This document shows positions 44,439-52,373 of a DNA stretch of 64,000 nt, piece after piece. The position numbers and the translations under genes are program-made. Origin of the DNA: Pseudomonas sp. B21-028 (lineage in GTDB: Bacteria > Pseudomonadota > Gammaproteobacteria > Pseudomonadales > Pseudomonadaceae); the NCBI RefSeq assembly GCF_024749045.1, contig NZ_CP087184.1:2666001-2730000 (forward strand). Direction: 5' to 3'. A model generated the notes under the pieces. That model had not been told where the DNA came from. It did not search any database and was given only the letters and a program-made list of their open reading frames with translations. The first letter of the stretch is position 1, and each line of letters starts with the position of its first letter.

Positions 44439-44456
44439 GGCCCCTCAAGGGCCTTT
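44439..44456 (+). terminator. Weak hairpin terminator after the oxidoreductase gene
   Basis: GGCCC (44439-44443) pairs with GGGCC (44449-44453) around CTCAA, followed by TTTCTCT. The stem is only 5 bp, so it may just reduce read-through to the next genes. Confidence 0.4.
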
Positions 44457-44489
44457 CTCTACCCAATCGACCTTGAAAAGGACTCGACA

Positions 44490-44879
44490 ATGACGACTGC
44501 TGCCTTGAATTCGGCGCTGCGATTGCGCCTGGACCTGCTCGAAGACCTATGGCGGCGTGATGACGCCGAGGGCATCACGCACGAGCTGTACACCGATGCG
44601 ACCGAAATCACCGGTGCCGGAACCGACGCGCTCTACACCGGTAACGAGGCATTGACCGAGCTGCTGCGAGGGCTTGTTTCAGGCTCCGAGAGCGTCCAGA
44701 TCCGCATTGATCGGCTGCACGCCCTGGGAGAGCTCGCGGCCTACACCTGGGTCACCTGGACCGTCCAGGTGTTCGATGGTGAACCGTTCCTGATGAAGAG
44801 TCTGTTTGTCTGGGAACTGACCGGCAAGGGATGGCGAATAGTGGCTGACATGTATGCCGAGGGTGAAATCCCGGCGTGA
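44490..44879 (+). CDS. NTF2-like (SnoaL-type) protein
   Basis: 129 residues, one compact α+β domain: LRLRLDLLEDLWRRDDAEGITHELYTDATEITG at the N-terminus and WELTGKGWRIVADMYAEGEIP at the end, typical of the nuclear-transport-factor-2-like superfamily. Members often help detoxify or isomerise small products; the exact role is unknown. It lies between an oxidase and a porin gene in a catabolic-looking operon. Confidence 0.75.
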   Translation: MTTAALNSALRLRLDLLEDLWRRDDAEGITHELYTDATEITGAGTDALYTGNEALTELLRGLVSGSESVQIRIDRLHALGELAAYTWVTWTVQVFDGEPFLMKSLFVWELTGKGWRIVADMYAEGEIPA

Positions 44880-44884
44880 TTCTC

Positions 44885-44900
44885 GGCCCGCATGCGGGCC
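44885..44900. repeat. Perfect 16-bp palindrome before the outer-membrane protein gene
   Basis: GGCCCGCATGCGGGCC is fully self-complementary and lies between the NTF2-like stop and the next ATG (44930). There is no T run, so it is not a standard terminator. It could be an operator, a REP-like unit or an mRNA processing site. Confidence 0.5.
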
Positions 44901-44929
44901 GCTTCCAACTTTTGCGAGCGATCGACCAG

Positions 44930-46246
44930 ATGCGAAAACAACAACTCAAGGCATCTCTGTCCCTGTTGTGGGTACTGTCTCCCTGGGCAGGAGCTGCAAC
45001 GCTGTACCAAAGCGCGGACTCACAGATCAACGCCAAGCTGCAAGGCGCTGTGGGGGTATTCCATAGCGACGAAAGTTACGGGCAAACCGGCGTCAGGAAA
45101 CCGGGCGGCAGCGACTGGCAGGAAGCCGTTTTGCAGTACGGGATGGATTTCAAGCATTCGACCCACAATTACGGCCAGCTTTATGGCGGGCTCGACTGGG
45201 TCAGTTCCGCCACGTTCGGCGATGGCGATGCAGCAGGCTGGACCCTCGGCGACGAACGCACCACCAAGCTTGAAAACGCCTATCTGGGTTGGAAGTCAGC
45301 GGCGTTGTTTCCGTTGCTTGGCCAGGATGGCCTCGATCTGTCCCTTGGACGCCAGACTGTCGTGATCGGTGACGGTTTCCTGATGTCCGGCGATGCGCTG
45401 AACCTTGGAAAAGGCTTGCTGGATGGCGAAGTCAATCGGGGCGGGGCGTATTACCTGACCGGTCGCAAAGCATTCGACCAGACAGCCATCGTGCGTTGGG
45501 GCGGTGATCGAGGCTGGCGTGGGGATCTGATGTGGCTCAAGTCGGATAATCCAGCGCAGGCCAAGCCCGAGTTGGCGGTCACAACCCTGGAGCATGTGAG
45601 CGACCCCGGTACGGTCGGGCTGACCCATATCAAGGTTATCGATACCGATGACAGGCTGGCTGAGCAGTTGTACCCCGAGCGTCGGGGTATGAAGCTCTCC
45701 AGCCTGAGGGCCCAGGGTAACGCGGGTGTTTCCAACTTGTTTCTTGCTGGCGAGCATGCCTGGGAAGACAAAGCGTCCGGGGATGAAAGTGCCTGGTACA
45801 TGGAAGCCGGCTGGAGCTTTGCCGAACTCCCCGCAAAACCCGTCATCAACTACCGGTACAGTCGATTTTCCGAAGGCTACGACCCGCTGTTCTACGGCAA
45901 CGGCCGTGCATTGGGTACCTGGTTCCAGGGTGAGGTGGCCGGCAATTATGCGGGCCCTTTCAACAGTAATGTGGCCGTGCAACATATCGGCATCAAGGCT
46001 GCCGTGAGCGATACGCTGAATATCGGCGCCTTGCTCTATAGCTTTGACACACTCGATACCCGGTTGGGCAACCGGGACGGCAGAGAGCTGGACCTCTACG
46101 CCGAATGGGCAATCGACGCGCATTGGGCACTCTTGCCCCTGGTAGGGATGTACAAGCCCGAACGCAGTGCCGAGGAAAACGGCAGTCAGTTGGGAGGAGC
46201 ACAGAGGAACGTGTATGCCCAGTTGCTGCTGGCCTGGACGTTTTGA
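44930..46246 (+). CDS. Outer-membrane β-barrel protein (alginate-export/porin-like)
   Basis: 438 residues. A signal peptide ends at WAGA-ATLYQ, and the mature part is made of alternating β-strands ending in an aromatic (LLLAWTF), as required for outer-membrane assembly. Segments such as NAYLGWKSA and LDLSLGRQTVVIGDGFLM resemble the alginate-export family of 18-strand channels; a general substrate porin is equally possible. ATG 44930 is chosen because it begins the signal peptide; an earlier in-frame start (44876) would add 18 non-hydrophobic residues. It is last in the amine-utilisation block, so it probably lets the substrate through the outer membrane. Confidence 0.75.
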   Translation: MRKQQLKASLSLLWVLSPWAGAATLYQSADSQINAKLQGAVGVFHSDESYGQTGVRKPGGSDWQEAVLQYGMDFKHSTHNYGQLYGGLDWVSSATFGDGDAAGWTLGDERTTKLENAYLGWKSAALFPLLGQDGLDLSLGRQTVVIGDGFLMSGDALNLGKGLLDGEVNRGGAYYLTGRKAFDQTAIVRWGGDRGWRGDLMWLKSDNPAQAKPELAVTTLEHVSDPGTVGLTHIKVIDTDDRLAEQLYPERRGMKLSSLRAQGNAGVSNLFLAGEHAWEDKASGDESAWYMEAGWSFAELPAKPVINYRYSRFSEGYDPLFYGNGRALGTWFQGEVAGNYAGPFNSNVAVQHIGIKAAVSDTLNIGALLYSFDTLDTRLGNRDGRELDLYAEWAIDAHWALLPLVGMYKPERSAEENGSQLGGAQRNVYAQLLLAWTF

Positions 46247-46282
46247 TCATCAGTCCATTTCACGCTGATATCGGGTCCGGTC

Positions 46283-46378
46283 AAACTGACAACAGAGCAT
46301 CCGAACCAACGCAGCGGTGATCCAGCAGTTCATCGCTATTGATGTGCGCCTCACTCAATTTTCCGATCAAGAAAACGT
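46283..46378 (+). pseudogene. Remnant of the rtcA 3' end (copy B)
   Basis: Aligns to 40352-40461 of the intact rtcA with 5 mismatches and a single 14-base gap. The gap shifts the frame and removes the codon of the catalytic His. Only the last third of a domain is represented, so it cannot be functional. It sits directly upstream of an intrinsic terminator, plausibly the original rtcA terminator. Confidence 0.88.
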
Positions 46379-46389
46379 CTTCCTCTTTG

Positions 46390-46417
46390 GCGAGCCTTCA
46401 TCGGTTCGCTTTTTTTT
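46390..46417 (+). terminator. Intrinsic terminator (7-bp stem, T8)
   Basis: GCGAGCC (46390-46396) pairs with GGTTCGC (46403-46409) with one G-T pair, closing a TTCATC loop; eight T follow. It acts on + strand transcripts (the amine block) and faces the end of the converging pchA. It follows the rtcA remnant at once. Confidence 0.75.
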
Positions 46418-46447
46418 GCCTCCACAGGCGTCGTCACAAACCTCGCA

Positions 46448-47815
46448 TCACTTCGCGAGTCGCAGCGCCCGCCCGATGCTGGCTAGCTTGATTTCGGTTT
46501 CCTGGTACTCGTCGGATGATCTGGACCCTTGGACGATTCCGCAGCCAGCGAACAAGTGACAATGTTTGGGGGTGAGCAGTGCGGAGCGCAGGGCCACCAG
46601 GAAGTCGCCATTACCCTGTGAGTCCAGCCAACCCACGGGAGCTGCGTACCAGCCTCGGTCGAAACCTTCGTTGCGGCGGATGAAGTCCAAGGCTGTCGTC
46701 CTCGGCAACCCTCCCACGGCTGGGGTGGGATGCAGGGCCTGGATGCCATCCAACAGGCTGTACTCTTCTTTGAGCCGGGCCTTCATTGGCGTGCTCAAGT
46801 GTTGCACGGTGGGCAATTTGAGCAGGCATGGGTGGGCTGCGGCTTGCAGGTCGGTGACTAGCGCGTTTAACCCTTGGGCGATGGTTTGTACTACCAGGTG
46901 GTGTTCGAGTCGTTCCTTTTTGTCTGCCAACAGACGCTCGCCTAAGGCTTGATCCTCATCGGGCGTGAGCCCCCGGCGAGTGCTACCGGCCAGTGCATGG
47001 GTGCTCAGGCAGCCGTCCTGGCTACTGAGCAGCCTTTCCGGAGTCGCCCCCATGAAACAACTGTCGCCGCGGTGCACCGCGAACAGATGCGATTGACTGC
47101 GCTGCTCATGCAGCCTGAGCATCACGGCACCGCTGTCGAAGGCCGCATCCAGCTGGTATTCAACATGCCGGGCCAATACGACTTTACTCAGCTCGCCGCC
47201 ATCGATGGCGTGCAAGGCGTTGTCGACCTTGGCCTGCCACTGCGATGCCGGGAGTGCATTGCGTTCGATCACCCCGGGTGTCGATACAAGGGAGGGCAGG
47301 GCTCGGACCAGTTGTTGGTATGCGGCCAGACTGTCATGTGCCAGCGCGACGGGATCGCTGCCGGGTTCGACCCGCCGTTGACAGCGCAGCCAACGACCTC
47401 CGGCATCTTCGCTCACCAGCCAGTGAGCGAGGTGAAAACTGGCATCGGCGAACGCGGTCCAGTGCGGCGCGGTGGGCTGTTGCTCATCGAAGCGCATGCC
47501 GCCGAGGAGCAGCGGTGGGTTCGGCCCTTCGATCAATGCGTCGGCACAGAGCGTCGTCCATTGCCGGTTGATCTCGACCATGCGTTGGCTCCCCGAGGCC
47601 TCGGCTTGCCACTCGCAACCGAGGCCGAACAGCGTCAGGTCCGGCTGTCGTGAACACCAGAAAAAGCCTTGGCGATGAGCCGTATAGAGCCGCAAGGGAT
47701 CCAGCGTCGGCGCTGGGCTGGAACTCACCGCCACGATTGGCCGCTGATTCATTTCCGCCAGTCGTCGAGCCTCCTGGAACAACGCAACCAGGCTGGAGAA
47801 ATCTGGCGTTTTCAT
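46448..47815 (-). CDS. pchA: Isochorismate synthase (PchA-type)
   Basis: 455 residues of the chorismate-utilising enzyme family. The C-terminal catalytic core shows SKVVLARHVEY, GATPERLLS, ALAGSTRRG, HPTPAVGGLP and FAGCGIVQGS. It converts chorismate to isochorismate, the first step to salicylate; PchB encoded next door then makes salicylate. ATG 47815 overlaps the pchB stop (ATGA); a start further upstream would run into pchB. It is the last gene of the operon and close to the rtcA remnant. Confidence 0.92.
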   Translation of the reverse strand: MKTPDFSSLVALFQEARRLAEMNQRPIVAVSSSPAPTLDPLRLYTAHRQGFFWCSRQPDLTLFGLGCEWQAEASGSQRMVEINRQWTTLCADALIEGPNPPLLLGGMRFDEQQPTAPHWTAFADASFHLAHWLVSEDAGGRWLRCQRRVEPGSDPVALAHDSLAAYQQLVRALPSLVSTPGVIERNALPASQWQAKVDNALHAIDGGELSKVVLARHVEYQLDAAFDSGAVMLRLHEQRSQSHLFAVHRGDSCFMGATPERLLSSQDGCLSTHALAGSTRRGLTPDEDQALGERLLADKKERLEHHLVVQTIAQGLNALVTDLQAAAHPCLLKLPTVQHLSTPMKARLKEEYSLLDGIQALHPTPAVGGLPRTTALDFIRRNEGFDRGWYAAPVGWLDSQGNGDFLVALRSALLTPKHCHLFAGCGIVQGSRSSDEYQETEIKLASIGRALRLAK

Positions 47816-48120
47816 AGGACCTTGCTCTTTTTCTGCAGCCAATACGCAGTTTGTTCGGCGATGTACCAGTGAATGACCTGGTTGAACAAACCTTCAACGA
47901 ACTCGCCGTCCAGCCCGACGTTTTCTGCCCATTGACGGCGCTGGGGCAACATCGCTGCGACACGCTCTGGAGCTGCGATACTGGCCTGGTCGGGCTTGAA
48001 GGCCGAAGCCGCCTTGACGTACCGCATGCGCAAGCCCAACGCGTCGACGATCCGTTGGTCAAGGGTATCGATGGCCTGGCGGATGTCTTCCAGGCCGCTG
48101 CAGTTTTCCGGGGTTTTCAT
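47812..48120 (-). CDS. pchB: Isochorismate pyruvate lyase (PchB)
   Basis: 102 residues, all-helical chorismate-mutase-like fold (LEDIRQAIDTLDQRIVDALGLRMRYVKAAS; Arg and Lys of the active site visible). It removes pyruvate from isochorismate to give salicylate, the starter unit of pyochelin-type siderophores. It overlaps both neighbours by 4 bases. The presence of a separate PchB argues that the neighbouring synthase is PchA-like and not a one-step salicylate synthase such as Irp9. Confidence 0.93.
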   Translation of the reverse strand: MKTPENCSGLEDIRQAIDTLDQRIVDALGLRMRYVKAASAFKPDQASIAAPERVAAMLPQRRQWAENVGLDGEFVEGLFNQVIHWYIAEQTAYWLQKKSKVL

Positions 48121-48875
48121 GCCGAAGCTCCATGATGGTGGGCGAAGCGTTGCAACAGGTGGCTGATGACGTGTCGCGGCTGTTGCTTGAGATAGAAATG
48201 GTCGCCGTCGAACAGGCGGATATTCGGCGTGTGGCAGGTCAGGTCCGCCCAGGCCTGCGCCTGCCCGAGACTGACTTCCTCGTCACCCTCTGCCAGCAAC
48301 ACGTCGATGGGTGACGCCAGCGGTTGCAGCCGCTTGGGGCGCCAGGTTTCGATGGCTTGGTAGTCGCTGCGCAAGGTGGGCAGGAACAGCGTGCGCAGTT
48401 GTGGATCGGCCCACAGGCCGGCGGCATCCGCGTCCTGGCGCAGGATGTCGGCGATCAGCGTGGCGTCGTCCTGTCGGTGCAGGTCGCTGGCGGGTTGCCG
48501 GTGGGGCGGTGGGTGCGCCGATACGAAGACATGGGCGGCGCGGCGCCCGGCGGTTTCCAGGCGCAGGGCCACTTCATAGGCGATGGCCGCGCCCATGCTG
48601 TGGCCGAACAGCAGCGATGGCCTGGCGGGCAGCGCCATCAGCGCTTGAGCGACAGCGTCGGCCAGGGCACTGAGACAGGTGATGTGCGGCTCCTTGAAGC
48701 GCTCTTCACGGCCGGGATACTGCACCGCCAACAGGTCTATATCGCCGGGCAGGTGCGCCAGCCAGGGGCGAAAGAAGCTCGCGCTGCCACCGGCATGCGG
48801 CAGGCAGACCAGGCGTACCCTGGCCTGGGTGCCCTGGCGAAGGGCGCGCAGCCACAGATCGGCTTCGCCACTCAT
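48117..48875 (-). CDS. pchC: Type II thioesterase (PchC)
   Basis: 252 residues of α/β-hydrolase fold. LVCLPHAGGSASFF begins the domain, the nucleophile is GHSMGAAIAYE (~90), and DGDHFYL near the end supplies the His. Such enzymes remove wrong acyl groups from carrier domains of the NRPS. It overlaps pchD (ATGA) and pchB. Confidence 0.92.
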   Translation of the reverse strand: MSGEADLWLRALRQGTQARVRLVCLPHAGGSASFFRPWLAHLPGDIDLLAVQYPGREERFKEPHITCLSALADAVAQALMALPARPSLLFGHSMGAAIAYEVALRLETAGRRAAHVFVSAHPPPHRQPASDLHRQDDATLIADILRQDADAAGLWADPQLRTLFLPTLRSDYQAIETWRPKRLQPLASPIDVLLAEGDEEVSLGQAQAWADLTCHTPNIRLFDGDHFYLKQQPRHVISHLLQRFAHHHGASA

Positions 48876-50470
48876 GACGCCATGACCTGCTCGGCCAGGG
48901 CCTTGCGATTGACTTTGCCCAGGCGGGTCAGCGGGAACTCGCTCAGGACCTGCAAGCGATCCGGCAGCTTGAAGGCGGCCAGGCCGCGCGCTCGCAGCCA
49001 GGCGTTGACCGAACCCAGTTCGATGGCTTCGTCCCGCACCAGCACACAGGCGCAACTGCGCTCGCCCAACAGTTCATCGCTCAGCGCCACCAGGGCGACA
49101 TCGCGAATCTGCGGATGGCCCAGCAGCAGGTTCTCGATTTCCTCTACCGGGATTTTCTCGCCGCCCCGATTGATCACGTCCTTGGTCCGCCCTTCGACAA
49201 TCAAGTGGCCTTGGGGCAGGCGTCGCACCAGGTCGCCGCTGCGGTAGAAACCGTCGGCGGTGAAGGCCCGCAAGTTCTGTTCGGCGGCGTTGTAGTAGCC
49301 GCGGATGGTGTAGGGGCCGCGCACCAGCAATTCGCCGATTTCACCGGGGGCCACCGGCACGTCATCGGCATCGACGATGCGGATCTCATCGTCGGCGGTC
49401 ATCGGTACACCCTGAGTCTGGAAGACTCGGTCTTGCGGATCGTCCAGCGGTGTAAAGCACAACAAACCTTCGGCCATTCCGTAGACCTGTTGCAGACCGC
49501 AACCCAGCATCGGGCGAATGCGCGCGGCGATCTCGGCCTTGAGCCGGGCACCGCCGACCTGTAGCCATTGCAGGCTGCTCAAGTCGCTGGCGGTCCACTG
49601 CGCCATTTCCAGCCACAGCAACACCAGTGGCGGAATCAATGCGGTATGGGTGATCCGCTCGCGTTCGATCAATTCGAACGCTGTATCCGGGCTGGGCTCC
49701 GGTGAGAGCACCAGTGTCCCGCCAACGCTGAACACACCCAGCGCGCCAGGAGAGGCCAGGGGGAAGTTGTGGGCCACGGGCAGCGCCGCCAGGTAGCGGG
49801 TCTGGTCATCGAAGCCACAGGCGCGGGCAGCCAGCCGGGCATTGCAGGCATAGTCGTCGTGGGTGCGCGGAATCAGCTTCGGCAGGCCGGTGGTGCCGCC
49901 GGACAACAACAGCACCGCGACCTCCCGAGCACTCGGCGCAGGCAGCAGGCGCGGGACGGCGATGCAATCGTCCAGGGCGACGAACTCCTGCGCCGCGCCC
50001 ACTACCCAGACATGCCGCAGGCTACGCGCCTGCTGGCGCAAGGTGCGCGCCAGTGGCCGGTAATCAAACCCCAGGTGTTGGTCGACAATGACGTAGGCGA
50101 CCGCCTCGCTCAATTGCGCCAGGTGCAGCAGTTCGTGTTCCCGGTGCGCCGGCAAGGCGAATACCGGAATGGCCCCCAGGCGTAGCAGGGCGAATGTCAG
50201 GCTGAAGAACTCGGCGATATTGGGCAACTGCACCAGGACCCGCTCACCGGCAACGATGCCCATCCCGGCCAGGCCCGCCGCGAGCTGGTCGGCGCGTCGG
50301 TCGAGTTCGGCGTAGCTCCAGCGCCGGCGCCCGTCCACCAACGCTTCCTTGTCCGGGATCAGCTCCGCTTGCTGTCGCAGCAGGTGCCCCAGGGGCATGC
50401 CTTGCCAGTAGCCGCGGTCGCGATAGCGGCGGATGAAGTCTTCGGGCCAGTCGATGCATCCTTCAAGCAT
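48872..50470 (-). CDS. pchD: Salicyl-AMP ligase (PchD)
   Basis: 532 residues, stand-alone aryl-acid adenylation enzyme of the DhbE/EntE/PchD type. ATP loop LLLSGGTTGLPKLIPR, aryl-binding region PVAHNFPLASPG, YGMAEGLLCFT, and the C-terminal RGGEKIPVEEIE with the catalytic Lys in GKVNRKAL. It activates salicylate as AMP ester and loads the first carrier domain of PchE, which is outside the window. It overlaps the VOC gene upstream by 8 bases and pchC downstream. Confidence 0.93.
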   Translation of the reverse strand: MLEGCIDWPEDFIRRYRDRGYWQGMPLGHLLRQQAELIPDKEALVDGRRRWSYAELDRRADQLAAGLAGMGIVAGERVLVQLPNIAEFFSLTFALLRLGAIPVFALPAHREHELLHLAQLSEAVAYVIVDQHLGFDYRPLARTLRQQARSLRHVWVVGAAQEFVALDDCIAVPRLLPAPSAREVAVLLLSGGTTGLPKLIPRTHDDYACNARLAARACGFDDQTRYLAALPVAHNFPLASPGALGVFSVGGTLVLSPEPSPDTAFELIERERITHTALIPPLVLLWLEMAQWTASDLSSLQWLQVGGARLKAEIAARIRPMLGCGLQQVYGMAEGLLCFTPLDDPQDRVFQTQGVPMTADDEIRIVDADDVPVAPGEIGELLVRGPYTIRGYYNAAEQNLRAFTADGFYRSGDLVRRLPQGHLIVEGRTKDVINRGGEKIPVEEIENLLLGHPQIRDVALVALSDELLGERSCACVLVRDEAIELGSVNAWLRARGLAAFKLPDRLQVLSEFPLTRLGKVNRKALAEQVMAS

Positions 50471-51179
50471 GGGATTCTCCTTGGGCGGCGGGGCAGCCCA
50501 GCAAGCGGGCGCCGTGCAGATTCAGTGGATGAGCGAGGCCGGCGATCTCAACCGCTTGTATGCCGGTTTGTTCGGCAGGCTGGATGCGCAACAACGGATC
50601 GTCGCCGGCCAACAGGTTGATGGCGGTGTGATCGGCGGGGTGTACGCCGAGGTGAATCGAGGCCAGGCCCGTGGCCCCATTGGGGTGGACCCTCTGCGCG
50701 GGATGCTGGTTGGGGCGATAGGGCGTCACTAGGAATGGCAAGTGATCGTGACGCGGGTACACAAAACGAAAACGGGTATGGCTGCCGTTTTCACACGTGC
50801 GACGCCAGTTCACCGTGCGGCCCATTTGCACGCCGCAGGCCGTCAGGCCCTTGAGCCTGGGCACCAGGGCCTGGTCGTCGCACAGCAGCGCCAGGTCGCA
50901 AAAGCCTTCGCCACTGGAGGCCCAACGCAGCATACGGCGCCCCGAGCCCCGGCCGGCCAGGCAGTCGATCGGCCATTTGAACAGCCAGGCGTGGCGCGGC
51001 GTTGTCAGCAGTTCGATGATCGGCCCCTGGCTGAACCAGATATGTGCGTGTTGCGCACGGGCCTGGGCGGTGGCGTAGTCGACCTGGAATCCGGCGGCGC
51101 GGAAATTCGTCACCGCCTGGTGCAAGTCACGGACCCAGATCAGCACGTGGCTGCAGGTCGAAGGAGACTGAGCGTTCAA
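50463..51179 (-). CDS. VOC-superfamily (glyoxalase-like) protein in siderophore operon
   Basis: 238 residues. The start HVLIWVRDLHQAVTNFRAAGFQVDYA is a typical vicinal-oxygen-chelate βαβββ unit, and a second half with IHLGVHPADHTAINLL suggests two such modules. Candidate metal ligands are His in SHVLIWV, Glu in IIELL and His in IHLGV. The reaction is unknown; family members do isomerisations, dioxygenations or bind small molecules for resistance. It overlaps the reductase gene by 4 bases and pchD by 8, so it is a real operon member. I do not know it from classic pyochelin operons. Confidence 0.8.
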   Translation of the reverse strand: MNAQSPSTCSHVLIWVRDLHQAVTNFRAAGFQVDYATAQARAQHAHIWFSQGPIIELLTTPRHAWLFKWPIDCLAGRGSGRRMLRWASSGEGFCDLALLCDDQALVPRLKGLTACGVQMGRTVNWRRTCENGSHTRFRFVYPRHDHLPFLVTPYRPNQHPAQRVHPNGATGLASIHLGVHPADHTAINLLAGDDPLLRIQPAEQTGIQAVEIAGLAHPLNLHGARLLGCPAAQGESHA

Positions 51180-52321
51180 AAGGACAAGGCTCCCAACAGT
51201 TGGGCGGTGTCGTCACCGCGAGGAGGTTGCACGGCGTCGACGCAGGCCTGGAGTTCGGCCAGGGGCAAGGCGCGAGGGATCGGTGGCTGGATCAGTTCGG
51301 GCATGCCGATGACAGTGTTCATCTCGCGCCAGGCCATCGACACTTCGGTAGCCCACATGCCGCTAAGCGGGCGTCGCGAGGGTTGCTCGATATCGCTGCA
51401 CAGCGCATCGAGGCCGACGATCACCGCATCGGGCCAGACCTGGTTGAACACCTGGTGATAGCTGCCTGGCACCTGCCCATCGAGGATTGTCATTGGCGGT
51501 CCGGCCAGCCGTTCGCTGCCGGGGCCGGCCATGATCAGCCGGTCGGTGCTGTCTCGTGGTGCATGCAGGCGTGGGTTCCACAGCAGCGGCCCGTGGGTGT
51601 CGCCCAGGCTGAGTACGCCGGCTTCGCAACCCACTTCGATCCGGTGCAGGAGGAAGGAATGGTTGTCCGGGTCATGGGGGTGCACCTGGTTCTGGATGCG
51701 CAGGCTGATGGGCACTCCGTTGAAGCTGGCGTTCAGCCGGGTGAAGGGCTGTGCGCCGACCGGGGCCGCCGGCGCCGCGAACGTCCAGGGCCGCAGGCCG
51801 CCCGCCAGGCGCCCGAGGATATCCAGCAACGGATACGCCACCTGGCTGTTACAGCTGGCGTCGATGTAGACCAATCCCTGCTGTTCGCGCAGGTACTGGG
51901 CCACGGCGAGGAATCGGCGGATCGCCAGGATGTTCGGGTACAACGTATTGACTGCATACGCTGCCTGCCCCTGACGCGCGGCCTGCATGCACGTGGCGAT
52001 TTCCCGATAGTGCACCGGGTGTTCCTGCAACACGTGGATGCCCCGGCGCAACAGGCTTTGGGCCAGCTCGCAGCCCGCGCCCCCGGTGGCCCCGGAACGT
52101 ACTACTACACAGGCGATGTCGATGTCATCGGGTACCTGGTCAGCATCTTCATAGAGGGCTACGCCGTAATGTCGGGCGCAGGCCCGGGAGTACGCGTTAC
52201 CCCGGGACAGAATGCCCGCCAGTTCATAGCGGTCCTGGGCGCGGGCCAGGGCTTGCAGGTAGATCCGGCCGAACGCGGTACCGGCGACGATCACCCGTTT
52301 ACGTCCATCGAGCCGGTTCAT
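51176..52321 (-). CDS. Thiazolinyl imide reductase (PchG/Irp3 family)
   Basis: 381 residues. NAD(P)-binding segment VIVAGTAFGRIYLQAL (~10-25) and the family block NSQVAYPLLDILGRL (~158). The enzyme reduces the C=N bond of one thiazoline ring on the NRPS to thiazolidine using NADPH, a step shared by pyochelin and yersiniabactin. It starts 52 bases after the methyltransferase stop, the only real gap within the operon, and has no strong ribosome site. The stereo-type (PchG or PchK) cannot be told from this reading, so no symbol is given. Confidence 0.9.
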   Translation of the reverse strand: MNRLDGRKRVIVAGTAFGRIYLQALARAQDRYELAGILSRGNAYSRACARHYGVALYEDADQVPDDIDIACVVVRSGATGGAGCELAQSLLRRGIHVLQEHPVHYREIATCMQAARQGQAAYAVNTLYPNILAIRRFLAVAQYLREQQGLVYIDASCNSQVAYPLLDILGRLAGGLRPWTFAAPAAPVGAQPFTRLNASFNGVPISLRIQNQVHPHDPDNHSFLLHRIEVGCEAGVLSLGDTHGPLLWNPRLHAPRDSTDRLIMAGPGSERLAGPPMTILDGQVPGSYHQVFNQVWPDAVIVGLDALCSDIEQPSRRPLSGMWATEVSMAWREMNTVIGMPELIQPPIPRALPLAELQACVDAVQPPRGDDTAQLLGALSF

Positions 52322-52373
52322 GGATGGATCACCGGCAGGCCGCGGAGGGAGTGGGTTCCATGCAGGGGCAATA

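Noticed and set aside
44885..44900. Palindrome as a terminator of the NTF2-like gene
   Set aside because: No T run, and the next gene belongs to the same operon by function and spacing; listed only as a repeat.
46283..46378. A small gene made by the second rtcA end
   Set aside because: The 14-base gap breaks the frame and removes the active-site His; no start or ribosome site is seen.
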